From Gammaproteobacteria bacterium (GTDB lineage: Bacteria > Pseudomonadota > Gammaproteobacteria > Pseudomonadales > Azotimanducaceae): a DNA stretch of 64,000 bases. A model generated the notes under the pieces. The model ran no database searches. It worked only from the letters and a program-made list of their open reading frames with translations, and was not told where the DNA came from. The stretch lies in NCBI GenBank assembly GCA_030425195.1, contig JAUIAV010000001.1, positions 124,001 through 188,000 on the forward strand, written 5' to 3'. Made by a program: the position numbers and the translations under genes. Positions 41,974 to 48,934 of the stretch are shown here, piece after piece (position 1 is the stretch's first letter; each line of letters begins with the position of its first letter).

Positions 41974-42591
41974 TCAGGCCGCGGCAGCGGCCGCCTCGAG
42001 CGCTGTCTTCAGATTGCTTTCGGCGAATGACCAGTTCAGGTGCCCGTCGATGAACTCCTTCACATACGCGCCCCGGTCCTGCTGATAGTCCAGATAGTAG
42101 GCGTGCTCCCAGACATCGAGGGTCAGCAGGGGCACGCGCGCTTCGGTGAGCGGATTTCCGGCATTGCTCGTCCCTTCCACTGTCAGGCGCCCGCTGTCCG
42201 GGTCGAACGTCAGCCAGGCCCAGCCTGAACCGAAGATGCCTTTGGCCAGATCGGCAAAACGCGTCTCCAGCTCGGCAAGCCCACCGAAAGCGTCCTCCAC
42301 CAGCGGCATCAGAGGACCGTCAGCGCTCGGCTCGCTGCGGCTGACGGCAAGGCTCTGCCAGTAGAAATCGTGATTCCACACCTGCGCTGCCAGGTTGAAC
42401 ACCTTCTCATCGTCCGTACGCCGTACGATGTCGACCAGCTCGCTCTCGCGAGCCCTGCCTTCAAGGCTTGCATCCAGCTTGCTGAGATAGCCTGCGTGAT
42501 GTTTCTGATGGTGGGTCTCGAGCGTTCGGACGCTGAGAAACGGGGCCAGCGCATCATAATCATAGGGAAGGGATTTGAGTTCAAAGTTCAC
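41974..42591 (-). CDS. sodB: Superoxide dismutase, Fe/Mn type
   Basis: Protein of 205 residues, cytoplasmic. Metal ligands are visible: His near residue 27 (THHQKHHAGY), His near 74 (NHDFYW), Asp and His in LDVWEHAYYLDYQQDRG (about 160-176). The FeSOD-type Gln/Gly pattern around GIFGSGWAWL (about 119-128, Gly-Ser rather than Gly-Gln) and the length favour the iron enzyme, but the metal cannot be fixed from sequence alone. It is the last gene of a leftward series (lipoprotein, trkH, trkA, sodB) with an 80-nt gap upstream that contains a possible sigma-54 site. Confidence 0.92.
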   Translation of the reverse strand: MNFELKSLPYDYDALAPFLSVRTLETHHQKHHAGYLSKLDASLEGRARESELVDIVRRTDDEKVFNLAAQVWNHDFYWQSLAVSRSEPSADGPLMPLVEDAFGGLAELETRFADLAKGIFGSGWAWLTFDPDSGRLTVEGTSNAGNPLTEARVPLLTLDVWEHAYYLDYQQDRGAYVKEFIDGHLNWSFAESNLKTALEAAAAAA

Positions 42592-42627
42592 GGGACCTCC
42601 TGTGTCGTTTTCGTATCGTTAAGGGAT

Positions 42628-42642
42628 GCAACCTTCAGACCA
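42628..42642 (-). promoter_or_regulatory. Possible sigma-54 promoter of sodB
   Basis: Minus strand TGGTCTGAAGGTTGC followed by A: GG-N10-GC, -12 TTGCA perfect, -24 TGGTCTG deviates from TGGCACG. It ends 37 nt upstream of the sodB ATG. Confidence 0.4.
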
Positions 42643-42671
42643 CCTGCCGGATCACCCGCTGCGGGATCCCC

Positions 42672-43112
42672 TCACTGTTCCCCATCCGACGACTCCGTGT
42701 CGAGCGCATGATCGTCACCTGCCGCGAAGGCGACCAGTTCGCGACCTACCCGACGATCCGGAATGATCACGTGCTCCAGGTCCAGCTGATCGCAGATGGA
42801 CAGCAGCTCCGGCTCTTCGATCCGGACGACGACCCGGTCGAACGACATCTTCCGGGCCAGAACGCCGGCGAGGATGTTGGCCGTATCGTCGTTGGATAGG
42901 CAGTAGAGACAGTCCGTGTGCTCCGGGTCCACATCCTCGAGGACGTGCGGCCGCGAGCCGTCTCCGTGAACGAAGCTGCAATCGTATTCTTCGCAGTACT
43001 GCTCGATGACGTCGCCGTCCTTCTCAACGATCACCACTTCCGCGCCCTCCTTCAGGAGCATGTCCGCCGCAGTAAGACCCAGGGTGCTCGCACCGATGAT
43101 GACGACTCTCAT
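42672..43112 (-). CDS. TrkA-N (RCK) domain protein
   Basis: Protein of 146 residues: one Rossmann RCK-N domain that binds NAD(H) and gates a potassium transporter. MRVVIIGASTLGLTAADML holds the nucleotide loop (GASTLG for GxGxxG), the second-strand acid is in VVIVEKDGD, and the later HGDGSRPHVLEDVD block is typical. Unlike full TrkA, only one RCK-N unit is present and no TrkA-C domain, so it must oligomerise to form a ring. The ATG at 43112 has AAGGAG upstream and overlaps the stop of a possible leader peptide. It follows trkH after 60 nt. Confidence 0.9.
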   Translation of the reverse strand: MRVVIIGASTLGLTAADMLLKEGAEVVIVEKDGDVIEQYCEEYDCSFVHGDGSRPHVLEDVDPEHTDCLYCLSNDDTANILAGVLARKMSFDRVVVRIEEPELLSICDQLDLEHVIIPDRRVGRELVAFAAGDDHALDTESSDGEQ

Positions 43113-43159
43113 GAGGTTCTCCTTTTCATGGCTCTGCTGTTCATAGCTCTGCTGGTCAT
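43109..43159 (-). CDS. Possible 16-residue leader peptide before trkA
   Basis: The ATG at 43159 opens a frame MTSRAMNSRAMKRRTS whose TGA overlaps the trkA start as ATGA. The peptide repeats M-T/N-S-R-A because the DNA is a 15-bp tandem repeat. No strong ribosome site precedes it. It could couple trkA translation to ribosomes coming from trkH, or be chance. Confidence 0.3.
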   Translation of the reverse strand: MTSRAMNSRAMKRRTS

Positions 43160-43170
43160 GGCTCAGTCGG
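43126..43170. repeat. Three tandem 15-bp repeats in the trkH-trkA gap
   Basis: TCATGGCTCTGCTGT, TCATAGCTCTGCTGG and TCATGGCTCAGTCGG follow without gaps and end two bases before the trkH stop. The first two differ at two positions. Confidence 0.85.
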
Positions 43171-43171
43171 A

Positions 43172-44620
43172 TTACACCACACGTCTGCGCCTGCCGAACC
43201 ATGTGCCCGGCATCAGCAGCACCAGCAGAATCACGACTTCCACCCGTCCGAAGAGCATGTCGAAACAGAGCAGGACCTTCAGATCATCCGGCAGCTCCGC
43301 CGCGGTGATCCCGGACGATAGACCTGCAGTAGACAGTGCCGAGGTCACTTCGAACAGGGAGGCATCGGCCGGGTAGCCCTGAATCACGAACACGAGCCAG
43401 CTGACAAACAGCACCGCCAGATAGGCGCCCACCACGGCGAACACGTCCTGAACATCCGACTCGGTGGTCCGGCGGCCACCCACGCGGATGTCCACATGCG
43501 CCGTGTCCGGCAGGGAGGACCTCACGAAGTAAGTGCGCATCCAGGTCAGGATGAAGAGCAGCCGGCCGAGTTTGATGCCGCCGGACGTCGAGCCGACCCC
43601 GCCGCCGACGAACATCGCGAGACACAGCAGCAGCAGTACCCAGGACGGCAGCGTGCTCAGCTCCACGGCCGTGAATCCCGCGGTGGTCTGGGCGGATATC
43701 ACCAGCGTGCCGATCTCGAGCACATCGAAATCGTTGCCGGTCAGCGCACCGACACCGAGGATGAATGCGAGGAGGGCGGCAACGAACAGAAGCAGGCTGT
43801 AGAACTGGCCATCCAGCCGGCGCAGGCGGTCGAAACCCAGCAGCGACACATAGTAGACGTGGAAAGAGACGGCTCCGGCCAGACAGAGCAGGTTGATGAC
43901 GACCAGTTCGGCGGTGCCGGCAGACGCGAGGCTGTCCGGGTCGTTGGCAAAGCCGCCAGTGGAAACCGCGGTCATGGCGTGGACGACCGCGTCGATCGGT
44001 GCGGACCCGGCTGCAGACAGCCCGAAAACGCCGATTCCCGTGAGGGCCAGATAGATGATCACCACGCGCCGGGCGTGGGCCCGGGTTCCGCCAACCGTAT
44101 CTCCCATCTCGGTACGGCTGAAGCCGAGACTGCGTGCCGCATGCCCGGACCGGAACAGTACGGCCAGGGCCAGGACCACCACGCCGATCCCGCCGACCCA
44201 TTGGGACCAGCCGCGCGCGAAGAGAAAGGCCGGCGGCATCTGTGAGACATCCAATGTGGAGAGACCCGTCGTCGTGACGCCGGAGACGGACTCGAACCAG
44301 GCGTCCACGAACCGCACACCATAGGTCATCACGGGCAGGCTGAACACGAGTGACGAGGTGACGAAGGCGAGACCGACAATGGCAGCAGCCTCGTTTTTCT
44401 GCACGCTCTGCGCTTCCGGCAGTTTCCTGCCGAGGATGCCGAGCAGTCCGAACGCCGCAGAAATCGCCCCATAAACAGCAGCGGCAGGCGGAGAACCCGT
44501 CGCCAGGGCAACGGCAGCAGGCGCCAGGGTCAGCAGGCCCAGCAGCCCGTAGAGCCGGAACAGGTACCTGCCCAGCACCGGCAGACGGACCGCGTAGCGG
44601 ATGGCCGAGTATCTGTCCAT
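43172..44620 (-). CDS. trkH: TrkH-type potassium uptake protein
   Basis: Protein of 482 residues, inner membrane. Four pore loops with selectivity-filter text are visible: SGVTTTGLS (about 113-121), AVSTGGFAN (about 218-226), AQTTAGFTA (about 310-318) and SALSTAGLSS (about 430-439). All helices expected for TrkH/KtrB are present and length is normal. It works with the RCK protein encoded 60 nt downstream. Upstream, 41 nt away, is a small lipoprotein gene, so the operon is lipoprotein-trkH-trkA and perhaps sodB. Potassium uptake is used against osmotic and acid stress. Confidence 0.94.
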   Translation of the reverse strand: MDRYSAIRYAVRLPVLGRYLFRLYGLLGLLTLAPAAVALATGSPPAAAVYGAISAAFGLLGILGRKLPEAQSVQKNEAAAIVGLAFVTSSLVFSLPVMTYGVRFVDAWFESVSGVTTTGLSTLDVSQMPPAFLFARGWSQWVGGIGVVVLALAVLFRSGHAARSLGFSRTEMGDTVGGTRAHARRVVIIYLALTGIGVFGLSAAGSAPIDAVVHAMTAVSTGGFANDPDSLASAGTAELVVINLLCLAGAVSFHVYYVSLLGFDRLRRLDGQFYSLLLFVAALLAFILGVGALTGNDFDVLEIGTLVISAQTTAGFTAVELSTLPSWVLLLLCLAMFVGGGVGSTSGGIKLGRLLFILTWMRTYFVRSSLPDTAHVDIRVGGRRTTESDVQDVFAVVGAYLAVLFVSWLVFVIQGYPADASLFEVTSALSTAGLSSGITAAELPDDLKVLLCFDMLFGRVEVVILLVLLMPGTWFGRRRRVV

Positions 44621-44661
44621 CTCCCCGGGTGGCTACCCGGCGCACCCGCTTTCAGGCGGAA

Positions 44662-45021
44662 TCAGTTCAGTGCGTCTTCCGCTTCGTCCACGACATCTTC
44701 GGCTTCATCCATGGCGTCGTTCGCTGCATCTTCCGCGTCGTCCATGGCGTCCCCCATCTCGCCCTTCATGCCTTCGACGGCATCCGAGACATCGTCCGCG
44801 GCTTCCTCCATCGCATCGGCCGCGTCATCGGCCATATCGGTCGCGGTCTGAGCGGCCGAGCTGCCCGCGTCCTGCAGTGCATCTCCCGCCTCTCCCAGCG
44901 CGTCACCGGCCTCATCCACCATGGAGTCCATGGACTCACCCGCTTTTTCCGCCGTGCCATCGCTGCAGGCACTCAGTCCGAGCATCAGGCAGAAGGCGAG
45001 CATCAGGCTGTAGATCTTCAT
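44662..45021 (-). CDS. Acidic repeat lipoprotein
   Basis: Protein of 119 residues. Signal peptide with lipobox LSAC, lipidated Cys19, no Asp at +2, so probably sorted to the outer membrane. The mature part is extremely acidic and alanine-rich, a run of degenerate DAxDxAxxAxD units (DDAADAMEEAADDVSDAVEGM and so on), predicted helical or coiled-coil like, with almost no basic residues. Function unknown; it could act as a cation buffer at the membrane or a cell-wall linked rod. Good ribosome site AGGAGAT before ATG 45021. Lies first in the trkH operon behind a sigma-54-like site. Confidence 0.82.
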   Translation of the reverse strand: MKIYSLMLAFCLMLGLSACSDGTAEKAGESMDSMVDEAGDALGEAGDALQDAGSSAAQTATDMADDAADAMEEAADDVSDAVEGMKGEMGDAMDDAEDAANDAMDEAEDVVDEAEDALN

Positions 45022-45105
45022 GAACGGTATCTCCTATTCATATTCCGATTTTTAATTTTACAGTCGTGCGCACGGAATGCGCTCGAGGCTCACAGCATAC
45101 ACAAA

Positions 45106-45120
45106 GCAGGAAACATGCCA
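45106..45120 (-). promoter_or_regulatory. Candidate sigma-54 promoter of the lipoprotein-trk operon
   Basis: Minus strand TGGCATGTTTCCTGC: -24 TGGCATG, GG-N10-GC, -12 CTGC, the same two boxes as the USP-MFS site. It ends 85 nt upstream of ATG 45021. Confidence 0.55.
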
Positions 45121-45131
45121 CGAATTTCTGA

Positions 45132-46493
45132 CTAGCGTTGCCGGGGTGCATACCGCAACACCAGGTAGCCACAGATTCCAGCCAGCAGCGAAGTCGCCAT
45201 GATGCCCTGTTTGGCGATGTCGAGAATCGCCCGGTCATCGAAGCTGAGAGAGGAAACGAACAGCGACATGGTGAAGCCGATCCCGCCGAGCAGACCCAGC
45301 CCGAGCAGGTGCCAGCTGGAGAGATCGGCTGGCGGCGCGGCAAGACCCGTGAGTCGGCCCAGAGTCACTCCGGCCAGAATACCGAGCGGCTTACCGAGCA
45401 GCAGACCCAGCAGGATGCCCGCACTCAGCTCGCTCTCCCAGGCCTGCGCAATCGCCTCTGCATCGATCATGACGCCGGCGTTGACGAACGCGAATACGGG
45501 AATCACCAGATAGCTCACCGGCCTGTCGATCACCTGTTCCCAACGCTTGAGTGGTACCGTCGCATCCCGGGCCGCCCGGAGGACTTCATGCGCGGAATCG
45601 TGCTGCTCAGGCGCTTCGAGAATGGTTTCGGTATCCGGATCATGCTTCTCATCGAAACCCGTCAGTCTGTGCCGGGCCAGACTGGCAAACCGCTCCCGTC
45701 CGATGGCGGGCTTCACCGGGGCGAACAGCGCCACCACCACGCCTGTCAGCGTACCGTGGAAGCCGACAGCCAGAAACGTCAGCCAAAGCGCCACTCCGGC
45801 CACGCCATAGATCCAGCCACGGCGGACACCGCTGAGATTGAGCAGTGCCAGCACTGAGACGATACCGGCAACGATCGGGAGGTATTCCGTATGCAGGTCA
45901 CGGGTATAGAAAAGAGCGATCACCAGGATCGCACCCAGATCGTCGACGATGGCCAGACCCACCAGAAAAGCCCTGGCCGCCAGCGGAACCCGATCACGCA
46001 GAAAGACCAGAATCATCAGCGCAAACGCTGTATCCGTCGCCATGGGGACCGCCCAGGCCTGTCTCAGCGCGACGTCGTCGACAGCGAGAAGAAAGAGCGC
46101 AGCCGGGAGCACCATGCCGCCCGCCGCTGCGGTCAGCACCGAAGCGGCCTGTCCGGGACGGCTCAACTGACCGACCAGGAATTCCCTTTTCAGTTCCAGA
46201 CCCAGCAGCAGAAAAAAGAGCGCCATGAGCCCGTCGTTCACCCAGTGCTCCACGGTCAGAACGGCCGTCGATCCGGCGAACGCGAAGCCGAATTCCAGAT
46301 TTCGCGCGTCGAAATAGCCTTCGGCCCAGGGTGAATTAGCCACCAGCAGCGCCAGGATGGTGGCCGCGAGCAGGAGCCAGCCGGATCCGGACTGTGAATC
46401 GACGAATTCCTGAAAGGGCTCGATCAGCCGCCTGACCGGCGCCTCGAGCGGTGCCTGTACAGGGTCCCGGGCGGATTCGGATCGCCGGCTCAT
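45132..46493 (-). CDS. nhaA: Na+/H+ antiporter NhaA
   Basis: Protein of 453 residues with about twelve helices. The active site aspartate pair is in LAIVDDLGAILVIALFY (about residues 175-191); MATDTAFALMIL (about 151-162) carries the conserved TDxA, and the C-terminal GLLLGKPLGILAG region holds the functionally important lysine. A charged insert of about 45 residues (HRLTGFDEKHDPDTETILEAPEQHDSAHE) in the middle loop makes it longer than E. coli NhaA (388) and is common in marine forms. ATG 46493 is preferred; an ATG-less extension to 46553 is open. It exports Na and regulates pH, matching the potassium and Mg genes around it. Confidence 0.93.
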   Translation of the reverse strand: MSRRSESARDPVQAPLEAPVRRLIEPFQEFVDSQSGSGWLLLAATILALLVANSPWAEGYFDARNLEFGFAFAGSTAVLTVEHWVNDGLMALFFLLLGLELKREFLVGQLSRPGQAASVLTAAAGGMVLPAALFLLAVDDVALRQAWAVPMATDTAFALMILVFLRDRVPLAARAFLVGLAIVDDLGAILVIALFYTRDLHTEYLPIVAGIVSVLALLNLSGVRRGWIYGVAGVALWLTFLAVGFHGTLTGVVVALFAPVKPAIGRERFASLARHRLTGFDEKHDPDTETILEAPEQHDSAHEVLRAARDATVPLKRWEQVIDRPVSYLVIPVFAFVNAGVMIDAEAIAQAWESELSAGILLGLLLGKPLGILAGVTLGRLTGLAAPPADLSSWHLLGLGLLGGIGFTMSLFVSSLSFDDRAILDIAKQGIMATSLLAGICGYLVLRYAPRQR

Positions 46494-46537
46494 GAGGGCT
46501 CTCTGATTGTCGAATTGCGCAGCATCCGGAGTGTGAT

Positions 46538-46552
46538 GCAAAAACCTCTCCA
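46538..46552 (-). promoter_or_regulatory. Weak candidate sigma-54 promoter of nhaA
   Basis: Minus strand TGGAGAGGTTTTTGC followed by A: -12 TTGCA is perfect and GG-N10-GC holds, but the -24 box TGGAGAG is poor. It ends 45 nt upstream of ATG 46493. Confidence 0.35.
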
Positions 46553-46700
46553 CACCCGGGGCACCGGTCGGGAAGCCGGCGGGCGGGATCAGGCCCCGGG
46601 GTCGTGGTACTTGTTACAACGACATCTGCACATTCTACAAATCATGGGCAGACTCCAGCCCACCCTGCCCGATTCCGGCGCGGACAGGATGCCCCGAGCC

Positions 46701-46716
46701 TGGCATGGGTTTTGCT
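46701..46716 (+). promoter_or_regulatory. Sigma-54 (-24/-12) promoter of the single-domain USP
   Basis: TGGCATGGGTTTTGCT: TGGCATG at -24 and TTGCT at -12, GG-N10-GC, almost the same as the site before the coiled-coil gene. It ends 40 nt before ATG 46756. Confidence 0.75.
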
Positions 46717-46755
46717 CATTCTCTTCCCGTCCATTGAGCGATCAACAGAGGCGAC

Positions 46756-47253
46756 ATGCACCGAGACACGAGGACCGGCAATGCCACGTACGCAGTCTTC
46801 GCTCGCAACGGAGCGCGTCGCCCGAACGGCCGGATTCTTCTGGCCCTGGGATCCGACCCGGTCCGCTGGCACCGGAGCAACGCAGCCATCGACCGGGCCG
46901 TTCAGCTGGCCTGCCAGCGCAATGCCACGCTGGTCCTGCTGCACGTCGGTGCCTGGCGGGACGGGCAGCGGCGCCGGACCGGCGATCAGGAAGACCGCTC
47001 CAGGCTGCGTTTCCTGGCTGGCCGCTGGGCCTGCCAACAGGCTCTGGCTGCGGACATCGCCGACCGCCATGGCATCGATGTGGAGATTACGGCGAGGTGG
47101 GGTACCGACCGGTGCCGGGCCGTGCTGGAATCCGCAGCCACCCACGATGTGGATCTGATCCTGTACCCGCTGGATCGTCGGCCACAGGCGCAGGCCGATG
47201 CGGGTCAGTTGCGGCGGTCGGAGATCCCGGTGTGGTTGATCAACGGATACTGA
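46756..47253 (+). CDS. Universal stress family protein, divergent
   Basis: Protein of 165 residues, one Usp-like domain preceded by a 25-residue basic leader. The fold pattern is clear (RILLALGSDPVRWHRSNAAIDRAVQLACQRNATLVLLHVG, then VDLILYPLDRRPQ and SEIPVWLINGY), but the ATP-binding glycine loop is missing, so it belongs to the non-nucleotide-binding type. ATG 46756 with GAGGCGAC upstream and a sigma-54 promoter 40 nt further up. Divergent from nhaA. Confidence 0.8.
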   Translation: MHRDTRTGNATYAVFARNGARRPNGRILLALGSDPVRWHRSNAAIDRAVQLACQRNATLVLLHVGAWRDGQRRRTGDQEDRSRLRFLAGRWACQQALAADIADRHGIDVEITARWGTDRCRAVLESAATHDVDLILYPLDRRPQAQADAGQLRRSEIPVWLINGY

Positions 47254-47301
47254 CGCGCATCAGCGCACCCGCGCCTGTAAAAGGCGCCATACCGACCTAC
47301 C

Positions 47302-47317
47302 CGGCCAGTAAATTGCC
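47302..47317 (+). promoter_or_regulatory. Weak candidate sigma-54 promoter
   Basis: CGGCCAGTAAATTGCC: GG-N10-GC with TTGC at -12 and CGGC in place of TGGC at -24. It is 124 nt from the small frame at 47441, far for a leader. Confidence 0.3.
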
Positions 47318-47440
47318 GAAAATCGAGCGCGATTCGGTTCCGCCCGTTGACACTCTTCCATCAGTCTCCATTTTCTCTACCCGACTCTTTCCACGGGATG
47401 GGCATTTAATGACGGCATGCCTGAAAGGGGGACTTCAGAC

Positions 47441-47575
47441 ATGGCCGCAACTGCAGTGATCTATATGCTCTGGGGAGCAACCATCGGCATCGCCGCATCC
47501 ACGACGATGAAAGCCCTGCTCACCAAGCACCCGCTCTCTCAGACAGAGCATCCGCGCCGGCGCGCGGTGCACTAG
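47441..47575 (+). CDS. Possible 44-residue membrane peptide
   Basis: The frame ATG 47441 to TAG 47575 reads MAATAVIYMLWGATIGIAAS and continues with a basic tail (KALLTKHPLSQTEHPRRRAVH). One hydrophobic helix of about 18 residues followed by positive residues suits a single-span membrane peptide with its C-terminus inside. AAGGGGG lies 11 nt before the ATG. It sits in the stress island but no homologue is known to me. Confidence 0.4.
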   Translation: MAATAVIYMLWGATIGIAASTTMKALLTKHPLSQTEHPRRRAVH

Positions 47576-47613
47576 CGCGCAATGCCGCCTGAGGCCACCT
47601 GAGGCCGGACGCC

Positions 47614-48231
47614 ATGTCGGCCGTTCCGGTCGCCGTAGGTTTCAAGGCCCACCTCGGCTGGCTGTCGGCCGTTGCCCTCACCCTGAATCCGGAAATGCCC
47701 GAGCCTGTTCTGGCTGTCCGTCTCGAACTGTTTGCGGACGAACCGAGGGCGGTTCGCGAGCCGTACCATGTCGCCGGAGGCTGGGACGGTCTCCAGCGGG
47801 TTCTTCTGCCAGACTATCCAGCCCGACTCGTTCGCCGTGGGCGCATGAGGCAGGACGAACTGACATTGAACCGGTTAAGCCGTTTCCGGGCCGAGCTCGA
47901 AGCCTCGGGTTGCCAGTGGCGCCAGGCCGTCATGCTCACCGGGCGCGGCACCGCCGGTGATCTCGCTGACACGCTGCGCTCCCACGCCCGGATACACGTC
48001 GCTGAGGGTGAAGCCGTACGCCAGGCAGGCAGAGCGGCACTCCAGAGTCTGAAGGTGCCCTGCACCGATCAGGACGAGAAAAGCGCGATGGCGCTCGCCG
48101 GTGAACGGCTCGGTCGGACCACAGCGGAACTGGACACACTGCTTGGAAATCGGAGACCGCCAGACACCCCATCCTGGAACAAGGAACACCGGACCATCTG
48201 CGCGGCCGTCTGGCTCGCCATCCGTGGCTGA
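47614..48231 (+). CDS. Uncharacterised protein, conserved-looking
   Basis: Protein of 205 residues. It begins VAVGFKAHLGWLSAVAL, a pattern shared with uncharacterised actinobacterial and proteobacterial proteins in which a Gly-x-K-x-x-x-G-W motif starts a putative RNase-H-like or actin-like fold. Conserved-looking blocks: REPYHVAGGW (about 48-57), RIHVAEGEAVRQA (about 126-138), SWNKEHRTICAAVWLA near the end. No membrane helices. ATG 47614 gives MSAVPVAVGF. Its stop abuts the TetR stop with no base between them. Function unknown. Confidence 0.75.
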   Translation: MSAVPVAVGFKAHLGWLSAVALTLNPEMPEPVLAVRLELFADEPRAVREPYHVAGGWDGLQRVLLPDYPARLVRRGRMRQDELTLNRLSRFRAELEASGCQWRQAVMLTGRGTAGDLADTLRSHARIHVAEGEAVRQAGRAALQSLKVPCTDQDEKSAMALAGERLGRTTAELDTLLGNRRPPDTPSWNKEHRTICAAVWLAIRG

Positions 48232-48837
48232 TCAGGCGTCTCTGCCGAGCGCAATGTTCAATGCTTCCTGCACGATCCGGTTGACGAACGCCTGACGGTG
48301 TTTCCGCGCCTGAAGAGGGGCGCCGTCGATGAGCGCAGTGAGCAGCTGGGCGCGTATCCGGCATTCACTGGTCGGAATACCCGGCACCGCATCGGCAATG
48401 GCCGATTCCACTGCCGAGTAGTGGGCCCGATAAATACGGGTGTACAGGGCCGCATAGGCTTCATTGTGGAGCGAGAGGAGATTCAGGGTGGCGTAGATCG
48501 CTCCACTGTCGCTCCGCCAGCGGGCAATCAGCTCGCGAACCATGGTCTCCAGCGCGGCGATCGGCGTCCCGGCGGTGGCGCGAGCTGCCCCGATGGTGCG
48601 CAGGTCCTGTTCTCCTTCCGCCTCGATCACCGCCAGCAGCAGGGCCTGTACGGTGGGAAAGTAGTACTGCAGGTTGCCCAGCTTGATGCCGCAACCGTCC
48701 GCCACTTCCCGCATCACCAGACGTTCGTATCCCTGCGCAACGAGTCGATCACGCGCCTCGGCAAGAATGCCGGCCCTGGTGGTTGAACCCTTCTCGGTAT
48801 GAGTCGTCTGCACCAGTTGGCGTCTCCACGTCGACAT
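48232..48837 (-). CDS. TetR family transcriptional regulator
   Basis: Protein of 201 residues. The N-terminal helix-turn-helix is complete: TRAGILAEARDRLVAQGYERLVMREVADGCGIKLGNLQYYFPTVQALLLAVI (about residues 20-71), with the YYF signature at the recognition helix end. The C-terminal helical domain is unspecific. It is divergent from the PNPOx-like gene at 48935; the palindrome between them is its likely operator and overlaps both promoters, so it should repress itself and its neighbour. Confidence 0.92.
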   Translation of the reverse strand: MSTWRRQLVQTTHTEKGSTTRAGILAEARDRLVAQGYERLVMREVADGCGIKLGNLQYYFPTVQALLLAVIEAEGEQDLRTIGAARATAGTPIAALETMVRELIARWRSDSGAIYATLNLLSLHNEAYAALYTRIYRAHYSAVESAIADAVPGIPTSECRIRAQLLTALIDGAPLQARKHRQAFVNRIVQEALNIALGRDA

Positions 48838-48867
48838 CGGGCCGCATTCTAATCCAGTTTTAGGTTA

Positions 48868-48896
48868 TTGACATATTAGGTCAAAGACCTAAATAT
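48868..48896 (+). promoter_or_regulatory. Promoter of the PNPOx-like gene
   Basis: -35 TTGACA (48868-48873) and an AT-rich -10 (TAAATA/AAATAT, 48890-48896) at 16-17 bp. The spacer holds the palindromic operator. On the other strand TTGACC with TAAAAC forms the likely TetR promoter. Confidence 0.65.
48876..48892. promoter_or_regulatory. TetR-type operator
   Basis: TTAGGTC-AAA-GACCTAA is a perfect 7-3-7 palindrome between the -35 and -10 of the rightward gene. A further half site TTAGGT lies at 48860-48865, 16 bp upstream. It is placed exactly where a TetR dimer would block RNA polymerase at both divergent promoters. Confidence 0.75.
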
Positions 48897-48934
48897 ACCC
48901 GACTCAGTGTTCAGGTTTCAGCAGGAGAACAGAC

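Larger units (their letters stand above)
47254..47613. other. 360-bp stretch with little coding content
   Basis: Between the USP gene and the next large gene. It holds a possible sigma-54 site (47302-47317), AT-richer DNA around 47340-47410 and a 44-codon open frame at 47441-47575, listed separately. No RNA gene or strong hairpin was recognised. Confidence 0.6.

Noticed and set aside
46515-47459. 314-codon plus frame containing the USP region
   Set aside because: Out of frame with the recognisable Usp domain, which is at 46756-47253.
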